From: Oreocharis arfaki
Taxonomy: Eukaryota > Chordata > Aves > Passeriformes > Paramythiidae
Direction: 5' to 3'
DNA length: 64,000 nucleotides
NCBI GenBank assembly: GCA_013398015.1
Contig: VZRR01010414.1
Coordinates: forward strand, 1 to 64,000
Shown: in pieces, positions 1-11,585 of the stretch
Numbering within the stretch: position 1 is the stretch's first letter
How the letters are laid out: each line of letters begins with the position of its first letter
Made by a program: the position numbers and the translations under genes
Notes under the pieces: generated by a model
Told to the model about the DNA's origin: nothing
Database searches by the model: none
The model's input: only the letters and a program-made list of their open reading frames with translations

Positions 1-3000
1 CTTTCAAACCAAGACACCCATCAAACAAATGTGGAAAATTACACAAGTGCAGTAAAAGAGGAATATCATATGAATGTAAAAAAATATGCAATTATTTGAA
101 CACAGGCTATGTGATTAATGTCTCCTGAAGCTATGACAGCTTTGAGCGCAGGTCAGATTCCTGCACAAGTCCATGGTCATTTCACATTAAAACCCTCACC
201 TTTATAACTGCATTTAACAGATTTGGAGGATGAGATGGAATTATGCAGATTGTATTTAGAAGACTTAGACCAGTGAGTGCTGTCTTACAGAGCCTTACCC
301 TCCAAATTATGAAATCCTATTTTTTTCTGAGACTCTCCTCTAGCTGAAAGCATTTTCTGTATACACAACACTTGTAACAACCACCTATATTTGACAGCAA
401 TGAGACCATTAGGTTTGAGCACAGAATATCACTTACCCTCTGTTTTATGCACATGAATTAAATTTAGCTTACACCTCTATCTTATGATTAACTGATACCA
501 CCCCTCAAAAAATAACCAAGTAAGCAAACAAACCAGAAAAACTGATCCAAAGGAAAGCGATTACAGAAAAGTGATAGTGTTTTATGGCAATACAACCCTT
601 TTCTTTGTTTCCCTTTCCAGAGTAAAGACATCTTCTGTTTCTTATCTCCTTCTCAAATAAGCTTTGCAATAGCTACTTCCGAAGAAGTCAAATCAACTGA
701 TTAGTGTCTTTTGTCTCCACAAAATAGATCAAAACCATGAATAATAAAAGCTGCTGTTAATGTCTCAATGTGAAATTACTACGAATGATGAGCTGTGCCT
801 GAAACTGGTGTGCAGGGAGATATTCCTTACTTGCTCATTGGCTTGGAAAAATATTAATGAAATTACTTCTTTTTAAAAGAGAAAAATATTGAGGGGTTTT
901 TTTAGTCTGTTAGTAACTGGCATCATAATGTATTTTCTGCACTATGTGTAGCACCTGGCAGTATGTCCTCGTAGAGCTATAAAAGAAAGTTGCTTGTATA
1001 ACCTGGAAAGGAGGCAATTTACTGAAATTAGGTAATTCACCACTTGGGGAAAAGTGCTCTGTGCTCTCCTTGGAAAACCCCACAGTATCTCTAAGGAAAG
1101 GCAAGGCATTCTTTGCCTTGTTCTGCTCATTAGCCAAACTGCAGGCACAGCTATTCACTTGGTGACACGAGAGAAAGCTGAACCAGATCTCACAGCTCTG
1201 GGCCATTTCTCCCAGTGGACCATTCCAGCCTGTAACTAACACAGGTTTCAGGCAGGAGATCCCCAAGCGACCAGGGAGTAAAGGATGTTTTAGGAGCCTG
1301 TGCATAAAAGATCTTCTCCAGACTAGAAACAGAAAGATTTCACAGCAGTTATTGACAGACCTCAAACCAAACTTCCAAGTGGAAAAACATTTTTGTGTTT
1401 TCTTTGGCTTTGCTTTCTTCTGGAGCTAAACTTTTTGCATAAAAAACTTGCAGTTTTAAGTTCCATTAGTAGACTAGGAGCTATTTGCAACAGCGTCCTT
1501 CCCAGGGATTGCTTCTAAACGCCATCTGCTCCTTGGCTCACTTCCAGCAGGCACAGCCCCAGCGTTGGAAGAAAAAGGGAGAGGGGTTAGCACGGACACT
1601 CCTCCCTGCTCTCCTGCCTCCGAGCTGCAGCAGAGGGTGCAGGTGGGCCACAGCAAGGGACTGCAGCCAAGGAGAACCCTCGGGTTTGGCCCGAGGGCTG
1701 CTCAGTGTCAAACATTTCTGCAGCTTCAGAGGAGCAGCACTGCTGGGCAGCAGCCAGGATCCTGCGAGCTGCCAGCTCTGGGGGCAGGAGGAGAGTGGGA
1801 GAGACTTACAAGAGACACTTAAAACCCTCCTGGCTCTTGCAGTGAGATCTAAGTCCAGTTTTGAGGTACGGCTCCAACTTTCTGTTACTGACATCTCCAA
1901 CCTGCCGTTGGAGATGACCCAAAAATTCCTGACACTTTCAGACTCTTATTTTAAGTACTGCTTATCGATATAATGATTTATCTGACCAGGAGCCTACTCC
2001 CATCTTGGTTTTGAGAAGTCCAGCTCTCTTCTGCAAATGGTCCTTCTACTTCACTTTAAAAACAAAGCTACAATTAGTTCTGAAAAAGTTACTGAATGTC
2101 TTCTTTTTAGTAACCTACTGCATTTCCATAATTCTTACATTTTTCTGACTTAATGGTAACAGCAGGTATTGCAAACGCAAGTTCTTCCCAAGAAGCAAAA
2201 TCTGTTCAGATTTATGTTACCCTTCACTCAGGCACTTTTTCTAGGGAGGCAAAGTCCATTTCCAGTTTTCAAGGTGGTCACTGCCTCCGTGGTTAGTTAT
2301 GCTTCCTCTGACAGCCTCTGGACAGAATTTCAAGGCAGTATAAACACAAGTGAAGAGCATTTGAGAATATAACTTTCACTCCTGTGAGGATGCTTTCAAA
2401 AATTATCAGCTCAACATCCTCACAATGTAATTTGATTTGCAAAGGAAAATGCATTCTTCTATGGATCCTTTGCATGTATTATAAACCATTTTGCTTAAAA
2501 CTGCATTCTGTGCTCCCTGGGTGTAGAAAACCAAAATAACCCCCATGACACAGTATTGACAGAAATATTTTCATGTTTTAAGCAAAAATATTTTGATGGC
2601 AAAGTGTCTGCCATATACAACACAAGTTATACATATGTCAAATATGGAATTCACTCAGAATTGTTTTTCTTCTTCCCTTTATGTTAAGCATAATTTCCTT
2701 TCCATCCTGATCTGAGTTTAAATTTGAAATTCTCACTTTATAACCATATGCAGCAGCAGGCATATTTCATTCTGCCAGTTCAGAATATGTGCTGTATCCT
2801 GTGGCATACTATTTGACTTTTCAGTGTCAGCACAAATGACTACCCATTAGAAGATTTAAAAATCTTAATAATGTCATCACTCAAGTGTTTTCAACATTCA
2901 TCTACATCTCGCTTAAGTTTGGAGGGTGAAAGATTTTTACATAGCAGTGATAGTAGCTCTGTACAAGGGAAGCAAAATCGGTGTCATTTATCCCCCTTAG

Positions 3001-3251
3001 AGCTGCAGCAGAACCTAAAGAGTTCCACCAAGAGCAAAATTAACTGGTCTCAGTTTTGAGAGCTCCATGTGCTGTGCTTCACATCTGTGCAACTCCAAAA
3101 TTTTGGGTGAGATTTAAACAGCTCCAGGAGTTTACTTATTTTTCCTGCCAGGCGTTATGAACCCTTGAAAGCCTCGCTACCTCAACGATACTGGATTTAT
3201 CTTCACAGTCTGCAGGGAGAAGATCCTACAAGTATTGGGCTTCCCACCTTT
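1..3251. other. Non-coding unique DNA, no gene seen
   Basis: Both strands were read and no frame resembles a known protein. The first 1.4 kb and the part after 2 kb are AT-rich unique sequence. Between about 1480 and 1850 the composition turns GC-rich, which opens frames of 162 codons (plus) and 120 codons (minus) over the same bases. Frames that overlap on both strands in a GC-rich patch are expected by chance, and neither product is recognisable. No interspersed repeat was recognised here. Confidence 0.6.
1677..1697. repeat. Perfect GC-rich inverted repeat (8-bp arms, 5-base loop)
   Basis: The arm CCCTCGGG at 1677-1684 is the exact reverse complement of CCCGAGGG at 1690-1697, with loop TTTGG between them. 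It lies in the GC-rich patch. The right side also reads GCCCGAGGGC, which fits the general GCC-N-GGC form bound by AP-2 factors, so a regulatory site is possible. A chance hairpin cannot be excluded. Confidence 0.5.
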
Positions 3252-3419
3252 AGAATCACAGAATCAGTTAGGTTGGAAAAGACCCCTGAGATCACTGAGT
3301 CCAACACCACCCTGCCAGCCAGGCCATGGCACTGAGTGCCACATCCAGCCTTTCCTTAAACACTTCCAGGGACAGTGACTCCATCGCCTCCCAGGGCAGC
3401 CCATTCCAATGTCTAATTA
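3252..3419 (-). mobile_element. CR1 LINE, 5'-truncated 3' end
   Basis: Read on the plus strand, this begins AGAATCACAGAATCAGTTAG and continues with the GGTTGGAAAAGACCCCTGAG and GAGTCCAACACCACCCTG blocks, then the CTTCCAGGGACAGTGACTCC and GGCAGCCCATTCCAATG blocks. This is the reverse complement of the CR1 3' untranslated region in its usual order, so the element lies on the minus strand with its 3' end at about 3252. Only about 170 bp of the roughly 4.5-kb full-length family remain, as expected for a 5'-truncated insertion. It has no coding capacity. The 5' edge at about 3419 is approximate. Confidence 0.92.
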
Positions 3420-6400
3420 CAGAAAAGCTGCACAAAAATGTCTCCAGTTTTGCACAAAAATAAATTAAAAAATAAAAATGTTAAAGTCTCAAAGATTATT
3501 CTGCTTAACTTGACAATTCCCATAGGAATCAATTTCCATTGAGATCCCATATTTTAAGAGGTAGATTTCTTAATATTAGATGCCTACTTATATTAGACTT
3601 CCCTTTTCAGAAATAAATGGTGTTGTACATTAAGAGAACTGGGTATGGTTCCACTCAGTCTTTATCTTTGTAAAGTTTTCAAAGCACCTTTGCCTGGAAA
3701 ACTACATCCCCAAGTGTTTTAAGAGCTGACAACACCGTCTTTGAAAATTTGTGATGGGTTTTACAGAGTAAAAGAACCATAAAAAAGCAAATGTGGCCTC
3801 TATCTTCAAAACTGGTAAAGAGATGGAGCACTCAAATAGGTGTCTTGTAGAACTCGTGCAGTCTACAGTGTGAAGATCTTGAGAATTATGTTTCTGATCT
3901 CTAATGATAAATAAACTTCTGCTAAGACTTTTCTGAAAGTTGAGGGGAATGTTCTGTCTCTCTCCCATTTAGATTTTCTGATCTCTAATAAATAGTGTGA
4001 CCTCAGTTGCAGTCTTCCTCTCAAAGACAATTTGTAGCCCCTGCAGAAAATGGACTATCATATCACTCAATTAGAATACAGAAATGATCCTCTTCTAGTC
4101 AACTAATTTGTATGGCATGTGGGTATTTAATATCTTTAAGAGCATTCAGCAGCTTACAAGAAGTCTGCCAAGAGGTCAAAGAGTTATTAGGGTACAGAGC
4201 ACCATATTCACGCTGAGGAGAACCACATGCATTTAATTTCATTATGAGCAGAAGCAAATCCCCAAAGCTTTCTCATGTTAGGCAAAGGAATTAAGATCTG
4301 AGCATATACTCGTCCACTTCTGCCTCACCCTTGCTGTTTGAAGCAGTAACTGCAGACACAGCCTCACACTCATGGTACATAAGAAGTATAGATCAACCCT
4401 GCTCCCTCAGCTCCTTACTAAACCAAACTACTTCATTCTGGTTAATATAACTATTATACTTCCTTACAGAATTTCAGAGGAACTGAAACATTTTCTATTT
4501 CAAATGAGGAAGATTTTTCAACACAGACCAATGGCCCAAAAAGTCTTTTGATTTGGGGTCAGTCAAAACTTGTGTTTTGTTTCACTTAGAAAGATACAGT
4601 ATTTTTACATTCCTATAATTAAAAAAAAATTTTGAGCAACAAGGTCTAGATCTTCATCAAAATTAATTCCATAATATGTGCTGCAGCTAGATTAAATAAC
4701 AAAATCAAAGGCATTCAATTCCAGTTGCTCATCCGCTTTCATCTAAAATAGGGAAAGACATTATCTTTCAGAGCATAGAAATCTCTCCTCTGCTTCATGA
4801 TCTACAAGAGGGATGCTGAGGAACTTGTCTGTTAATAAAGCATGTAGCCTTGGAAGCAACCCGATGGAAATTAAGAATGATTTCACATATACCTTTACCC
4901 TCCCTGAACAGGGAAAGGTGCAGAGGAGTCCTTGACAGCCAAGCAGCCCAAGCACTGACAAGGTTAAATCCCTGCAAGTCCAGGATTAATCCCTAGGGTG
5001 AGAGAGCCAAAAGGCTGGGGCAAGTTTCCCAAACCCCTGTGATGCTCTGAGGCACAGGAACTTAAAGGGCTGAGCTCAGACAAGCCTTCTCAGTCATATT
5101 CACGACCTCATTTATCTATTTCCCGCAGGCTTGTAGTGCTCCCAGACCGTGTTCACTATGTGTCACCCAGAAAAAAACATATCAGATTGTGATTTAACTT
5201 TTAAATTAGTTAAGTTTTCTCTTCCTGGAACATCTGCTTTTGTGATGCTTTCCATGTGCCACAGGGTGTTGTAACAGTAATGGATAGTTACAAGTGGGCT
5301 GCATTTGACAGCCATTAATACTAAATGACATTTAGAGCCATGGTGATGCACAGGGGGCCCTGCTCCCTTTCTGCATCTTTTTCAGAGAGATAACACAAGG
5401 CAGCAGCAAAAAGGAAAATTGTAGCATGCAAAATCCAGTTCACAGGCTCAGCTGATGGACAGGAAGTCATACCCAGAAGGGTGACTTTTTTCCCCCTTAG
5501 ATAAACAGAGTAAGAAAATTTGGTGTAATAGACAAAGCAATGGATGCAATTGTGTCTGTACTCCTGCAGCAGAGTTCCCACAGCTTGCTTCAAATGTTAT
5601 TTGAAAATATAAATCCAGGATGACTTGTCTTGAATGCAGCAGAGAAGGGAAGCAAACAAGGAGCAGTAACAGCAGTACACAAGGTGGTGAAGGACAGCAA
5701 AGGAGAAACAAAACTTTGTGGGATATTACAGAAAATTATTTGGCCACTTCATATATTCAGAAGGTAGGTGGCCCAAGAGGCATTTGGCAGTTTGCATTTC
5801 TTTTGCCTGTAGAAAAATTGGAATATGCCTCTTCAAAAATATTCAGAGCAAAAAAGGAGTTGATCAGGAAAGAACATGGTTGAGAAAAAGAATTAGATTG
5901 GGATTGGAAATAGGTACAACAGAGGTTGTGGAAAGACTCTGCTGCTAAGACCATCCTTCTGGCATGGTTTGCTTTCTTAGAAAGTTCCAGCTGCTCCCAT
6001 TACCAGAAGAGATTTGTGAGGGACTTTTTTTGTTTAATTTATTTTTTTAAATTATCTACCCTCTCATTCTCTCTTTGAGGAAAATTATTAAGCAGTATTT
6101 TGCAAGTGGGAAATGAGCCTAAAATTACTACATTTGCTTTAATAGACACAGAGCAGGAAGCAGGGACTGAATGTAGGTTTCTGGAGTTTCTGTGTCACTT
6201 GCTAAACAGCAAAACCTTACATTTCTATGGCAACATATGTCTCTTTCTATGGGCTGCCTGTGCAGCCTGTGACTGGAACAATTCACATGGGGGCCCTAAG
6301 CCCACAGGTGTTAGGAGAGAGAATCATTGTTGCAGTGCTGATTCCTTCTCTTCTGAGTTGTCTGAATACAGATGATACAGTTCAATTTTAAGGACACAGT

Positions 6401-9400
6401 TTAAATTACGAATCGTTTGTGTCTTGTCTTCCCTAGATGCTGGATAAAGTGACTCAAGAATTTGCCATTAAAGTGCTTCCCTGCAGAAATGCCTTTTCCA
6501 CAAAATAGAGATTTCCAGGAAAATTTCCAGTTTTACACAAAATAATTCACTCTTTTGAGAAATTCATAGTGATAGCAGGGCCTTTCTTCTGCAGGGAAAA
6601 AAGAAGGATTAAAAAACATTTACTAGACAGGCAGATCACAAATTGAGATGGTTTTTTTTTCCCTTGTTGTCTTTTCTTGAGAGTTTTTTGGGGGTTTGTG
6701 TTGCGTGTGTATGTTGATGGGTTCGTTGTTATTTTTGGTTTTGTTGTTTGTGGGGTTTTTTCCACTTCCTGGAAGTTTCTTACCACAAAACCCAATCAGC
6801 TATATGTTATTTTTAAATCTCAAATTTGAAACAAACTTTTATCACCCTCTTCATTCTTTTAATTTTGCTTTCTCTCTCAAGATTACTGAAAACCCAATAT
6901 CTGTCTACAGGTATGAGAATGCTGCAGACAAGAAGAATTGCTGGTGAAACAGATCCAAGATCATCATAGCATTTGTCAAATAAAATCTCAACGTCCCAGT
7001 GGCAAAGATATGTTAAACAGAAGCACAGCAAAGCTGCTGATGTCAAAAGTCTGAAGGGCCCAACTTGGGCCTTTGCTCAAGGAGCTGTGTTTCAGTACCA
7101 GAAGAATGACCAGCATCCCTTATTCACATTCCTCCTACAGCACTGTGTATAGATATCTTACAATTCACCTGATCATATTTACTATAAGAATTTTAAATGT
7201 GTAGCTGAGATTCACATTTTTGCACCATCACCATCCCAGTATTTTTCTGGGAAAAAACCCAACCAAGCAAAAAATCACTGCTACCAATCCTGCCTTCAAG
7301 TAGGTACCTGATGAAACACTACAAAAATTGTGGATTAAATACGCAGGGTGAAACAAAAATACAGTGCCATTGTTTTGGTGCACTTACAATTCCACTGTAA
7401 CTCTCAGTAATAACAACATGAGATAGATAAGATATAAGAAAGTAAAACTCTTGTAAAAACCTGTTTTTATGAAATTCTCATGGGACAAACAACCCTGCTA
7501 AATTTATTTCATCCTTGGAAGTTCACACATATGCTGGAACTATGGCCAACTCATTCCTCTGTTCTAAATGTAATAAACACATGACAAAGCTGATCCCATC
7601 AGGAAGATAATATCTCAGTCAGGTGGGGTGCTTTTCCCTTTTGAAATAATGGGAAGCTTTTATTATACACAAAGGAATTTAACTATTGCTTCCATGTCTT
7701 GTTAGGGAAGTACTAAAGTGTGGAGATGTATGAAGCAAAGCTATAAACTTATTTGATGACTTGACTGAGTCATTCTATTAGCATACCTGATGACAAATAT
7801 TAAGAATTCCATTAGAGACTGTAACTGTAGCTGGTAAATCTGAAATCTCAGTGTCTGCTTTGCTTGAAAGAAATTATATACATATTCAAGGAAGTGACTG
7901 AACAAGTGAACCAGAGGATTAATTTCTAGCAGATTTTGTATAGAGGGGATGAGAGCAATGGAAAATAATGTAACCACTCTTGAAAACTGAAGTAATTTAA
8001 AAATATCTGTGGCTACAGTACAATCTTTTGTCACTACTCTTATTAATAGCAGTAATTAAGTCTTTAGTTTTTTTATTGTTATTATTTATTAAGTATTAAG
8101 TATTTAAGCAGTATTTAGTTGCCTTCTAGGAATTTCAAGTAGCTCTTCTAGAGAGTAAACATTGCCTGTATGCTGGGCGCAGGCACACCCAGACAAAGAT
8201 GAATCAGGATGGGCAGCAGAAGCACTCACTAGTGCATTGCAGAGGTGCCTGAATGCATTAGCCCAGAAGATGCACAGGATTGAGTGAGACTTTGCCATTT
8301 CTGGCACTGCAGAGACTTCTGCAGTGCTCTGGAGCTGCACCAAGTTGGGCTGGTATAAGTTCCACCCCATGAGATGCAGCAGCTGTCCATTCCTAGAACG
8401 GAGATCATCTGCACTGCTATTTTGATTAAACCTCAGGCTCAGACTCCGTGCTCACTGTTAGGTACACGATGCATGGGGAATGCATGCAGCATGCTGCGCC
8501 TTGGAATGGAGAGCAGGAAAGCAGCTCAGGCTGCTCAGTGTACTCTCCTAACAACCAATCTGAGAGAAAACTGCAGACAGCATTATTCTGCTCAGAAAGA
8601 ACTTTCCCTCAACTGCATTAGCTGCTGACATCATGACTGCTCTGAAATCATGACTGGCCGTTCTCCCTGACATGACTTTAGTTTGGTAAAGGTCAGTCCA
8701 AAAGTAAAATTTAAGAGTGCTATGATGTTTGTCTTAAAATAGCAATTCAGTCCTGGAATTGGAATTTACAGAAGGAATCGTGCCAAAACACTTGTGTTTG
8801 AAGTTTGTGCTGATTCATCCACAAAGTTGGCCGCTGTCTGGGGAAGTAGTATACCAGACAACACATAAAGGATGATAAATGCAAACAGGACATCCAGGAA
8901 ATAAAAGCTGCAAGATCTCCAAGCACCTCCTTAGGCAACAGAATGTACAATCACTGCCACTTGCAACGATTTTGACACAGCTTGTTGTGCAGAAAGTTGA
9001 GATGTTCTTTCTGTAATCAATATATAACAACGGATAAAGAGCATCTAACTGGAAAATCAAGCACAGATAAAAAAGCAACATCTGGTCCACACAAATTATC
9101 ACACAACTGGACAGAGGAAAAGGAATCAAGGCCAGAAAAACAAGTCTTTGATCCATGCACAATCGTTACAGGTCTGACAGTCAGCCCCTCAGGTCACTCA
9201 GAGAGCAGCAATGAGGAGAGGAAAGGAGGGCAGTGGTTTGCAAGCACCCGTCCTTCAGACAGAACACAACCAGTAGCTCAGCATTGCTGGCAATAGCAGC
9301 ATCCTCAAATGCTTCCCTCACCTTCCTTCAGCAGGCAGGTCCTGCAGACATTTGGCACTGGACAGGCAGGCATAGGGAACTCAGCAGGTTTTGTCCTTCT

Positions 9401-9999
9401 GCACAGCTGAGTGGCAGATCCCAACTACATGAGTCTTGTATCTTATCCCAGAATTTTCCCAAAGTAATTTTTTTACTTCTTAATGTGCACATTCACAAAT
9501 ACACACCATTTTCATCTCTTAGTTCTCCTCCCAAATGCTCACATACTCTTCAGAAAGGAGATAAATTATATCACTGTACTCTAAATAGCAAAAGTTCCTG
9601 AAAACAGTTCTCAGACAATTGGGAAAAAAATATTATTTTTTAAAAAATCACAATTAGAAAGTATATTTGGTAGCAGAATATGAGTCTTCTATTTGCTAAA
9701 GAATTGCTTTGTCCAATTTGCTCGTGCTCTGATTGCTGTGTGCTACTTGGAAGTGATTGCTGGAGACTAGACTTGCAAAAGGCTATTGCTAGAGGGAAAT
9801 ATTCCAGTGCTAAGTTTGTGTTCTGGTTCCCAATCAGGATGATTGACAGTTTTATGGCCACCAGCCTTAGACAGCTGAAGAGAAAGCACAGCCCAGTGCT
9901 CTGAGGTGAGCTTGCACTTCGAAACCTCCCTCTGCACGAGCAGCTCTCTCAGAAGTACCTTTGCGCTTTATGCAGACAGGGTAAGGGCAGACTGCGGGA
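3420..9999. other. Non-coding unique DNA, no gene seen
   Basis: All frames are short and unrecognised. Visible low-complexity spots are a T/G-rich stretch at about 6650-6770 and a short tandem of ATTAAGT-like units at about 8086-8106. Frames of 87-90 codons at 5321-5711 overlap on one strand in different registers and look like chance. No interspersed repeat was recognised. Confidence 0.55.
6650..6770. repeat. T/G-rich low-complexity tract
   Basis: The plus strand is almost entirely T and G here, with runs such as ten T's, GAGTTTTTTGGGGGTTTG and repeated GTTGTT. It has no fixed repeat unit. It explains the lysine/threonine/asparagine-rich minus-strand frame at 6547-6795, which should not be read as a gene. 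Confidence 0.7.
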
Positions 10000-10330
10000 A
10001 AAACAACCTCCCAAGCTGCCCCAAAGGAGAGCATTTTTGCTGTGGCTCAGAGCTGCAGGGCAAAAAGGGTTAAAGCAGCGTGCCCAGGTGATCAGCACGC
10101 ACAGGGGGACAGCGGGAGGCACAGAATTAGGTCAGCCCCCAGCAGCCTCAAGGATGCAGTAACCCACGCCAGAAGCAGCTTTCAGAGAGTCATTTACAGG
10201 GCACTCCTCACTCGCTGCTCCAGGGGAACAAAAACCTTTGGAGTTAGTGCCCCCCCGGGAGGTCAGTGCAGAGCAGCCAGTGCCCTGTAAATTCACATCC
10301 TGCCTGGTGGTGCAGTGACTTCCACGTGTA
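10000..10330. other. GC-rich patch, possible regulatory or decayed repeat
   Basis: Composition changes from AT-rich to GC-rich with several CpGs, including CAGCGTGCCC, GCACGCACAGG, CCCACGCCAG and CCCCCCCGGGAGG. Open frames occur on both strands (10042-10290 plus, 10132-10341 minus) but neither resembles a known protein. The patch is too short and too modest in CpG content to call a promoter island with confidence. No TATA box or exon edge was identified. Confidence 0.3.
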
Positions 10331-10437
10331 TGGAACCCCAAATGCCCCAGACTGAATTAATGGCTACAGCCCTGGCTGATCTTAAAAAGCTGCTGTTCCC
10401 CAGTTCAGGGAGTCCTTTTCTTTCACTTCAGTTTGTT

Positions 10438-10495
10438 CAAGCCTTTCGATTGTAAATTCCTTGGGGCAGGGAGTGTCATATTTACACAGTGAGCG
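10438..10495 (+). mobile_element. Possible ancient L2/MIR-type repeat 3' fragment
   Basis: The string GATTGTAAATTCCTTGGGGC followed by AGGGAGTGTCATATTTACAC resembles the common amniote repeat tail of the form 'gattgtaagctccttgggg cagggactgtc', known from the shared 3' ends of L2 LINEs and CORE-SINEs such as MIR. Only about 55 bp can be aligned by eye, so the family cannot be fixed. The match is from memory of the general pattern and needs a repeat-library search. Confidence 0.35.
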
Positions 10496-11478
10496 TCTGC
10501 TTGTGGGAGGATTTTGTAGCTGCTACTGTAAGAATAGTAAACATGAAAAGCAGAACTGGCAGAACAAAAGCTTAACAAAAACACGAGTCATCACAATTTC
10601 CAATTCCAAACTACCTAAATAGGGTAAGGCAAATATTTTGGGGATTTAGTCAAAACAGCTCTTCAAAACCTAGAAATATGTGGTGTCTACACTTCATAAA
10701 CCAACTGAACATTTCCTTTTGTTTGCAATCCTTCTCCAGAAAACCCCAAGGTGCCAATGGAGACTTTCTGCAACCCAAGCAGAAATTTGTGAGCTTGCTA
10801 GACTGCATCTGAAAAAAAGTCATACAACTCAAAACTGCAGGGCAAAACATGAAACAGGAAAAACCTATGAATACAAATCCCCCTCAGGTACCTGCTGGGC
10901 TTGGGTACCTGTAACCTGCAGCCAAGGCACTTCTGCCTGCAGAATACAGCACCTGCAGAGCTGTGGAAAAGGCTGAACATGTACACATGGCCACTGCAGG
11001 GGCAGGGTAAGAGCAGTCTCTGTGGCAAGCCTATATAGCAATTATTACTTTACTTATCAGCTTTAATGCAGATGCTTCTACGCACATACAGTGATGAAAA
11101 TGGGAAGCTGTACACTGCCTTAGTGAGGAATGCACAGTGCTGATGATTGTGAGTGATGAACTGCTCCATCTCTCTTCCCACAGGCCAATAGGGATGGATT
11201 AATTGTTACCTTATTTATTATTTACATTGCAATGACCTGAGACCAAATCCATATACTTTTCTGCTAGCACAGACATTGCTTGTGAGCGTGTCTTAAGCAG
11301 ATCATTCTTTTACAGGCCTTTGTAAACTATTTAATGTGAAGATAAAAGAGAACTGACAATGGCTGGGACCTCAGATACTGAACCCACTGTCTACACTGCT
11401 TCCAGTAAAACCTTTTTCTTCTCTACACTTGCCACCTGCCAGTAATCATCTGACAGCTCTCATTTCCATGCCTCCATC

Positions 11479-11580
11479 TCCTTAGGGCATGGATTATCTC
11501 TTAGTTCTTTGCACAGAACAAGTTTCTGACCATGGCCAGGGGACCACAAAGCCATAGGAAGAGCAGCAAAGCCAAATGCA
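11479..11580 (+). mobile_element. Possible ancient L2/MIR-type repeat 3' fragment
   Basis: CTCCTTAGGGCATGGATTAT, then CTCTTAGTTCTTTGCACAG, then CTGACCATGGCCAGGGG follow the same block order as the ancient amniote repeat tail suggested at 10438, and extend further: cagggactgtctct, gttctttgtacagc, and 'tgatccatggccagggg'. Having three blocks in the right order makes this stronger than the 10.44-kb copy. No coding sequence is involved. Edges are approximate. Confidence 0.42.
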
Positions 11581-11585
11581 GTATG

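Noticed and set aside
1485..1973. 162-codon plus-strand frame, the longest free of N's
   Set aside because: It lies in a GC-rich patch where the minus strand is also open. The translation has no recognisable domain, and no splice or promoter context is evident.
6465..6485. AAAGTGCTTCC string similar to a microRNA seed
   Set aside because: No hairpin could be built around it.
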